The translations under genes were made by a program, and so were the position numbers. Below the pieces are notes generated by a model, which was given only the letters and a program-made list of their open reading frames with translations, was not told the origin of the DNA and made no database searches. From NCBI GenBank assembly GCA_028571685.1, contig CM053146.1:65939431-66003430 (forward strand): a stretch of DNA of 64,000 bases. Direction: 5' to 3'. Source of the DNA: Heterohyrax brucei (taxonomy: Eukaryota > Chordata > Mammalia > Hyracoidea > Procaviidae). Of the stretch, positions 57,858-64,000 are shown piece after piece (the stretch's first letter is position 1; each line of letters starts with the position of its first letter).

Positions 57858-58309
57858 CATGTGAAAGGAGTACAACCTGATATTTCAATCAACTAGTGAT
57901 TTTTCTCCAAAAAATCCAGTCATCAATAAAGAGCAGACTAGGGACCCAAAAGAATTAATAATCACTTCCAAAGGGGAATGCATAACCTAGATGTATCTAG
58001 GCAGAAGAGAAAATGTGTCACTTCAAAGATGACACAAGAATATTGAACCACACACACAAATGCAATTTCTAACTTGTGTGCAATGCAAAGTCAACAACCA
58101 TGGGTTCAAGGAGCTGAAAGGAGCCTCGAAGAGCCATCTGTTCCACCCACATTTTCACTCTCTTCACTCTAAAAATGTTGCATCTGAGACCAGACCTGAT
58201 GACAGAAAGAACAGGGTCAGAAGAAACATACCTGGTATCCAGGTGTCTAGTCCCCTGGTTGTAATGTATTTCTTTACTATGTCTAGTCTTACTTATTTGT
58301 TTCAAGAAT
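57858..58309. other. Unassigned DNA
   Basis: No repeat named. Open frames on opposite strands overlap at 58060-58374 and show no recognisable domain. Confidence 0.35.
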
Positions 58310-59372
58310 GAGAGAAATATTATACCAAAGCTTAAGCAATAAAAGAAATATATAGACAAATTGGCCTGCATCAAAATTTAAGCCTTTTTGGATCAAAGGA
58401 CTTCATAAAGAAAGTGAGGAGATAAACTATGAAATGGAAGAAAATATTCAGAAACCATATATGCAACAGGAGATTAATATCCAAAAAACCTAAAGAACTC
58501 CTATAACTCAACAACAAAAAGACATACAACCCAATTAAAAAATTAGGTAAAGCATCTGAATAGAGGTTCCTCCAACAATATATAAATGGCCAAAAAGCAC
58601 ATGAGAAAGTGTTCAGCTGTGTTAGTTTTATGAGAGAAATACAAATGAAAACCACAGATACCACTTAACACTCACTAGGGTTGCTACTTTGAGAAACACA
58701 GAAAATAATGACTGTTGGAGAGGACGTGGAGAAATCTGAACCCTCCTTCATCGCCAGTATGATTGCAAAATGATGAAACCTCAAAGAGTTAAATGTGGAA
58801 CTACCATATGACCTGCAATTACTCTCCTTGGTATCCAAAAGAGTTGAACGCATGAATTCAAAAAGATACTTACATACCAGCTTTATTCACAATAGCCAAA
58901 AGTGGAAACAATCGAAGTGTCTATCAACAGATGAACAGATTAATAAAATGTGGTATATCTGTACTATGAAATATTATTCAGCCATAAGGAGAAATGAAGT
59001 TCTGATTCATGCTATGACATGAAAGAACTTTGAAAACACTATCCTGAGTGGAGTAAGACAGATGCAAAAGAAGAAACACTAAAAGATTTTGTTCATCTTA
59101 AATAGTAAGAATAGGCCAATACATAGAGATAAAAGTTTATTGATGGTTACCAGAGGCAGAGGGGAGGAGAAAATGAGGAGTTTTCACTGAAGGGGTGTGG
59201 AGTTTCTGCTTAGGGTGATGAAAAACATTAAGAAATGGCTAGTGGTGAGTGTTGCTCAACAGGATGAATATAGTTAAAGTTACCAAATTATATACTTTAA
59301 AATGGTCGAAGTAGCAATTTTTTTGGTTATATATCTATATTTACCTTAAAAAAAAACAATGTGAGTGAATGA
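58310..59372 (+). mobile_element. Old L1 (L1M-type), ORF2 end and 3' UTR
   Basis: 'aagcctttttggatcaaagg', 'ggagattaatatccaaaaaa', 'aactcctataactcaacaac', 'caatagccaaaagtgga' and 'atattattcagccataagga' follow L1 order. The frame 58795-59022 keeps WKQSKCLSTDEQINKMWYI-like ORF2 residues, ending with the EVLIHAMT-type tail. Degraded. Confidence 0.82.
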
Positions 59373-59661
59373 TGTATCAAATGGCCTGAGGAATCAAGTA
59401 AGATCAGTGATCGCCTAAAGAAGATCCGTTGGATTCAGTCCTGAGGAGTTCCTTAGTGAAGCTAGTGAAAACAGTTTTGGTGACATGGTGTGTGACATAA
59501 TCCAGAATGTTCAAGTGTAGACAACAAACATAGACTCTAAAGATAAAGGAAGACTGAGAGCTGTCACTGGAGGAAGATGTGGTATCCAGGCAGATTTCTC
59601 AGATGACTTATTTTTAAGAAATGAAGGAAGGAAATTTCTTTCCTATAAGATTAAAGAGTCT

Positions 59662-59733
59662 TGAAATGTCAACCTTTTGGTTATTTGCTGTAGTTTGCCG
59701 TTGCTCCTAACCACTGTACCACCAAGGCTCCAA
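59662..59733 (-). mobile_element. AfroSINE head fragment
   Basis: 'tcaaccttttggttatttgc' and 'cactgtaccaccaaggctcc' are the reverse complement of the tRNA-like head; the tail is missing. Confidence 0.7.
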
Positions 59734-59744
59734 AGAGCGTATGT

Positions 59745-59820
59745 TGTGGTTGTTGTTGTTGGGTGACATTGAGTTGGTTCTGACTCACAGTGACCCTACA
59801 TACAACAGAACAGCCTATGG
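59745..59820 (-). mobile_element. RTE 3'-tail fragment
   Basis: 'ggttgttgttgttgggtgac' and 'ttctgactcacagtgaccct' then 'acaacagaacag' are the antisense RTE tail. It adjoins the SINE head fragment. Confidence 0.7.
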
Positions 59821-61489
59821 TATGTTTAAATGCTACTGGGAAGAAGCTAGGAAAGAAAAAATTAATAGATTGAAGACACAGAAGGGAGATACGACAAACT
59901 GATATTTGCCAAGAAGGTGGCCATGGATAAGGTCTAGAGAACACGGGAGGTAAGGAGGGATACATGCCTGCTGCATTGCAATAGGAAGGAAGGAAGGGTG
60001 TGCAAAAACTGGAGCTGGGTAGCAAATTAAGGAACTCAGTCTTTAATGGCTTTTGCGTTCTCTGTGAAATAAGAGAAAAATTCATATGCTAAGAGAATGG
60101 AGGCACATGCTCATAGGGAATGGTCAAAGGTTTAAGGAGAGAAGAAAAACTTTGGGACGGTTGTTGAAGAACGTGGTAGAGAAGCATTGCTAGGCAGCAT
60201 TGGAGACCAGAAACATAGAGTGATGTCACTTTCAATTGCCTGGGCATAGACATGAAGAAGATGTATATTAGAGTTCCTCAAATTAATTTTTTTTTTATTT
60301 TAAAGGAGAAGGTGATAAGACAAGGCATGGAAAATTATGGTACGTACAAAAGAGCTCTATTTCAAAAGTAGAATGTGCAATCGGAGCTAGAGGGAGAAGG
60401 ATATACAGATAGGAGAATTTCAACAGATTAAGAGAGAGTATTGTTATAAATGTTTGGGGAATCCTGATGAGGTAAAAGAATACCTACAGAGAGGCTATTT
60501 ACCAAACAAGTTGGAAGGTTAGAAAGTTACTGTCAGCAAAGGGAACATTCAAATCAGTAATTTCAGAAGTGAGGCCACAGTGATGACAAGTTTTAAAGTA
60601 TGACTTTGGAAGAGCTGGCAATAGTGGAACCGAGGAGACAGGTGTTGGAGATGAGAAGATTAAGGAGCTTGGGAGTGAGAACACTGAGCAGAGCTTTGAA
60701 AGGGAAAGGAAGATGGAATTGTGTATGCTCAGGGAATAAAGAATTGGAGGATGACAGAAATGATGGCAGAATGTACTACAGCAAAGCGATCTGAGTCCCA
60801 CGGAAATGGACATTTGTTTGTTTCTTTGTGTTGGTTTGTTTAACAACTGATTTGAACCATCAAGGTTTTGGTGAGGTTAAGGCCGTGAGAGACAAGAGAG
60901 AACACTGACCTTGTCTCCTAACCCTGATGGATATAGCTTATAAAAGTGTATACAGTCTCAGTGTGAAAGGGCTACAGGAGGGAAAACTTCCTAGAGACAG
61001 GGTAGCAAAATTTGGAGAAGACAGAAGATAGGCTAAGGAGATAGAGAAGCTATGGGAGAATTTGTTGATCATGAGTAGTGACTTTAGAGGACACAATGGG
61101 AATGTTACAAAGGGAGAAGAAGAGAGGAGAAGTTGGGTCAGTGGGAGGCCCATCTAGGGCCAAGGTAGAACAGGTCTTTTCCTGGGACCTTGGTTGAAAG
61201 CATTCACCAAATTCTACTCCAGTGCTCTGCCCCGAGGGTGACCCAGTTCTTCTCATTTTCTGTTTCCTTGTCTGTATATTAGCACCAGCCACTTTATTCC
61301 CTCTTTATTCTCCCTTTATGTCAAATCTGTCCAGAAAACAAGATCCTCTGATTGGTTTCCAACAATAGTCTTGCTTAGAGCTTTTGTGCAAAAGCACCCA
61401 AAGGCCACTGTCCAGGAGCCAGTCTCTGGCCTGTGGAACGTCACCTGTACCAGCATAGGGATTTATATGAACTGAATCTCCGAGGAGAC
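59821..61489. other. Unassigned purine-rich DNA
   Basis: About 1.7 kb rich in A and G on the plus strand (for example 'gaaggaaggaaggg' near 59985). Long minus-strand frames (59681-60085, 60499-60846) are a by-product of this composition. It may contain an ancient repeat I cannot name. Confidence 0.4.
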
Positions 61490-62140
61490 GGTAGAGAAGG
61501 AACCCTTATATTTTGTTGGCTGGAATGTAAAGTAGTACAGCCACTGAAAACCTGGTTGTTTCTACAAAAGTGAAACATATACCAATCATATGACCAGGGA
61601 TTTGATTTCTAGGTCTTTACACAAGAGAAATATACATTCGTGTGATGATTTGCACGAGGATGGTCACAGCTTCATTATTCATATACTCAAAAATTCAGAC
61701 AACATATAGCTGTTCATTAATTGTTGAATAGATAAGATATGGTATATTCATATACCAATATATAGTTGAATACTACTCAGCAATAAAATGGAATGAACTA
61801 CTGGCTCATGCAACAGTATAGATGAACCTCAGAAACGTTATGGTAAGTGATAGAAGCCAGATACAAAAGCTTATGTATTATATTCATTCATGTGAAAATT
61901 TTTAGAAAAGGCAACTTTGTAGAGACAGAAAACAGATCTGCGGTTGTCTGGGGCTGGGGATAGAACTAGAGATTGACTGGAAAACCCAAATACATAGGAG
62001 AGAGTTTTTAGGGGTGATAAAAATGCTGTGACCGTAAATTGTGGTGACGGTTACACATTGTAAAAATTTCTTAGAAATTTTTACAGTTACAATGGGTAAA
62101 TTGTAAATAAAGTATATCTAAGTAAAGCATTTTAAATTTT
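61490..62140 (+). mobile_element. Old L1 (L1M-type) 3' end
   Basis: 'tggctggaatgtaaagtagt', 'tactcagcaataaaatgga', 'actggctcatgcaacagta' and the tail 'gtaaataaagtatatc'. A 13-bp-arm palindrome lies at 62059-62085. Confidence 0.78.
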
Positions 62141-62149
62141 TTTAAACAA

Positions 62150-62332
62150 TTTTTTTCTTTTTTTTATTATGACTGAGTGAAAATGTGCTTTCCACATAAA
62201 CGTGCATGCCCACCTCTATGCAGCTTCCACTGCCCTCCCTCTCCGGTGACAGCACACTGTTCCCCTCTGCTCCATACATGTCTCATCCTCCTAACAGTCT
62301 CCTTTCCCCTCCTCTCTATCCACAAAATTTTT
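62150..62332 (-). mobile_element. L1 LINE, extreme 3' end
   Basis: A T-rich start (poly-A), then 'ttatgactgagtgaaaatgt' and 'acagtctcctttcccctcct', as in 35717-36346. It is only about 180 bp long. Flanks 'aaattttttt' and 'aaaatttttaaa' suggest a target duplication. Confidence 0.75.
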
Positions 62333-62334
62333 AA

Positions 62335-63165
62335 ATACGGGTAAAAGATTTGGACAGTTCATCAGAGAAGATACAGTGATCACACATAAGCACCTGAAAA
62401 GATGCCCAGTATTGTTAGTCACTAAACAACACAAACAATCCATTGCCGCTGAGTGATTCCAACTCATGACAAAACCAAAACTACTTATCAGAGTGGTTTC
62501 ATTTTAAGACAGATAATACAATACATTGGTGGGGACATGAAGCAACAAAATTTTTATACCTTGCTTGTGGAAATTGGCGGTACAACCACTTTGCAAAACA
62601 GTTTAGCAACTTCTTGAAAAGTCAGGCATACACCTGCTATACAACCCAGCCTTTCCATTCAGAGGTGTATTCCTAAAAGTAATGAAAGCAGGTCCACACA
62701 AAAACTTATACAATAAATAATTCCAGCAGCTTTATTTTTAATATCCAGCTAGAAACAATCCAAATGTCTGTCAGCAAGTTAAAGGATAAATACCTTATGA
62801 CATAGCCATATAACAATCTCAGCAAATGGGGGAAAAAAACTATGGATACCCTCAAAAACACAGCTGAATTTCAAAATAACCATTCTAAGTGAAAGAATCC
62901 AGACCATCCATCAGCAGAGTACATACAGTATAACTCCATTTATATTCAAGTTTGGAAAATGCAAACCCATCTACAGTAACAGAAAGCAGATCACAGTTTG
63001 CCTATGGATGTGACACCAGTTAGGGTATAGTAGGAGAGATTATAAGGTGTTACAAAGAAATTTTTGGTAATGGTGAAAATTTGCATTATTTTAATGGTGG
63101 TGATGGTTTCAAAGTATATTAATATTTCAAAACTCAATAAATTGTGCATTTAAATATATATAGTT
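62335..63165 (+). mobile_element. Old L1 (L1M-type) 3' end, second tandem copy
   Basis: Repeats the L1M order of the copy at 61490: 'acaaccactttgcaaaacag', 'acaacccagcctttccattc', 'ttatgacatagccatataac' and a final 'caataaattgtgcatttaaa'. A SINE fragment at about 62428-62482 interrupts it. Confidence 0.75.
62428..62482 (-). mobile_element. AfroSINE tail fragment
   Basis: 'atccattgccgctgagtgat' followed by 'ttccaactcatgac' is a short AfroSINE tail in reverse complement. Confidence 0.5.
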
Positions 63166-63545
63166 TACAAAAAGAAAGACCAGAACTGCTTGTCTGAGAA
63201 AGACTAGAGAAACCTGAGAATACAGACAGACTTTCAGCACAGCAATGAAGTCGCTCCCGAGGTTCACCCTTCAGCCAAAGATTGGACATGACTGTAAAAC
63301 AAAAGGAGACTAAAGGGGCACAGTAGCCTAGCAGCAAGGACTAGAAGACAGGAGTGGACAGGTAAGCTGTTAATAGGGAACCTAAGGTTGAGAAGGAAGA
63401 AAGGTGATCTGTTGTGGAGCTGTTAACTACTGTCATAAAACAATGTATGTATTAACTGCTTAATGAGAGACTAGTTTGTTTTGTAAATTTTCGTGTAAAG
63501 TACCACAAAAATAACAAAAATAAATATGTGGAGTTTATTGTATAA
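63166..63545. other. Unassigned DNA
   Basis: No repeat or exon recognised. Confidence 0.35.
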
Positions 63546-63790
63546 CGGTTATACTTCTTGGACACGTCAGGAGACTCCCTGGAGAAAGACATCACGCTTG
63601 GTAGAGTGGAAGGTCAACAAAAAAGAGGAAGACGCTCAGGAGATGGACTGCCACAGCGGCTGAGCAGTGGGCTTAAGCATAAAAACGGTACGGGCGTGGC
63701 GCAGGACCAGGCAGCGTTTCCTTCTGTTGCGCATAGCGCCTGTATGTGTCAGAACCAAATCGATGGCACCTGACAACAGCAACAACAATG
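63546..63790 (+). mobile_element. RTE LINE 3' end, CpG-rich
   Basis: 'gagactccctggagaaagac', 'atcacgcttggtagagtgga', 'gtacgggcgtggcgcaggac' and the tail 'atcgatggcacctgacaaca'. It is about 245 bp and 5'-truncated. The CpG sites are unusually intact compared with other RTE copies here, suggesting a more recent insertion. The overlapping frames 63558-63957 are repeat sequence. Confidence 0.88.
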
Positions 63791-63814
63791 ATGCTTTAAT
63801 AAATGTGTTCTCTA

Positions 63815-63843
63815 GACACACACTCACACACACACAAACACAC
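63815..63843. repeat. (CA)n-rich run
   Basis: Interrupted CA dinucleotides ('acacacactcacacacacac'). Confidence 0.85.
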
Positions 63844-64000
63844 AGTCTGTACATATATCTCCAGCCAGCACTATCTATCCTTCAGCAGCAGCGGCAGTAT
63901 GCCATAAAGGGAAGCACAAGGGTCTCTGTTCAAACATGTCCTTTACCCAATGTATAAGAAACCACTGGTAATTTTTTTTTTCTTTCTCTTTGAAGTCTCT

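Noticed and set aside
59681-60846. Long minus-strand frames rich in S, P and L
   Set aside because: They result from purine-rich plus-strand DNA; no domain and no conservation signal visible.
1-64000. A new multi-gene system (defence, biosynthetic or toxin locus)
   Set aside because: Both strands were read and no adjacent intact genes, operon spacing or conserved domains were found; the coding traces come from transposable elements.

Overview
This window reads as a gene-free stretch of a placental mammal genome of the Afrotheria, most likely an elephant or other proboscidean. The main evidence is about 29 copies or pieces of the tRNA-derived AfroSINE. Its hallmarks are an A box like 'agtggttaag', a B box like 'gcagttcaaatccacc' and a tail like 'gagtcggaattgactc'. 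RTE (BovB-like) LINE copies end in '(taacaac)n' and L1 copies carry a 3' UTR type I associate with elephant DNA. The lineage call rests on recognising these families by eye, not on a database search. Base composition is AT-rich. I see no CpG island, no credible exon, no rRNA or tRNA gene, no CRISPR array and no operon structure. The longer open frames lie in L1, RTE or Tigger sequence or antisense to it, or show no recognisable domain.

Layout. 1-3.3 kb: unassigned DNA, an (AC)n run and a fold-back mariner derivative. 3.3-9.6 kb: a three-level nest in which an AfroSINE is split by a 6 kb minus-strand L1, itself split by a 2.6 kb plus-strand L1 and four AfroSINEs. 9.6-17.9 kb: RTE pieces in both orientations, an old L1 and a second elephant-type L1 with a SINE in it. 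17.9-25.5 kb: sparse DNA, an RTE fragment with its reverse-transcriptase motif, a second fold-back mariner in opposite orientation, and a solo LTR with a perfect 5-bp target duplication. 25.5-34 kb: the quietest part, mostly unassigned, with MIR, MER5-like and SINE copies. 34-40.2 kb: a degenerate Tigger1 DNA transposon interrupted by an L1, then old minus-strand L1. 40.2-47 kb: an L2, an L1 3' end, a stack of SINEs with a solo LTR in the tail of one, a 19-base G run, and a solo LTR carrying an 18-bp tandem repeat. 47-57.9 kb: the longest RTE copy (2.1 kb), two more LTRs, and an old LINE broken by three SINEs. 57.9-64 kb: plus-strand old L1 3' ends, a short L1 and a CpG-rich RTE tail.

Nothing here works together as a pathway. 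The region is a record of successive insertions: MIR, L2, Tigger1, MER5 and L1M first, then LTRs, RTE, lineage L1 and AfroSINE. I found no candidate for a new biological system. The most unusual items are the two related fold-back mariner elements, the reconstructable insertion nest, and solo LTRs with exact target duplications. Endpoints were read by eye and may be off by several bases, more for old L1M, MIR and L2 copies.
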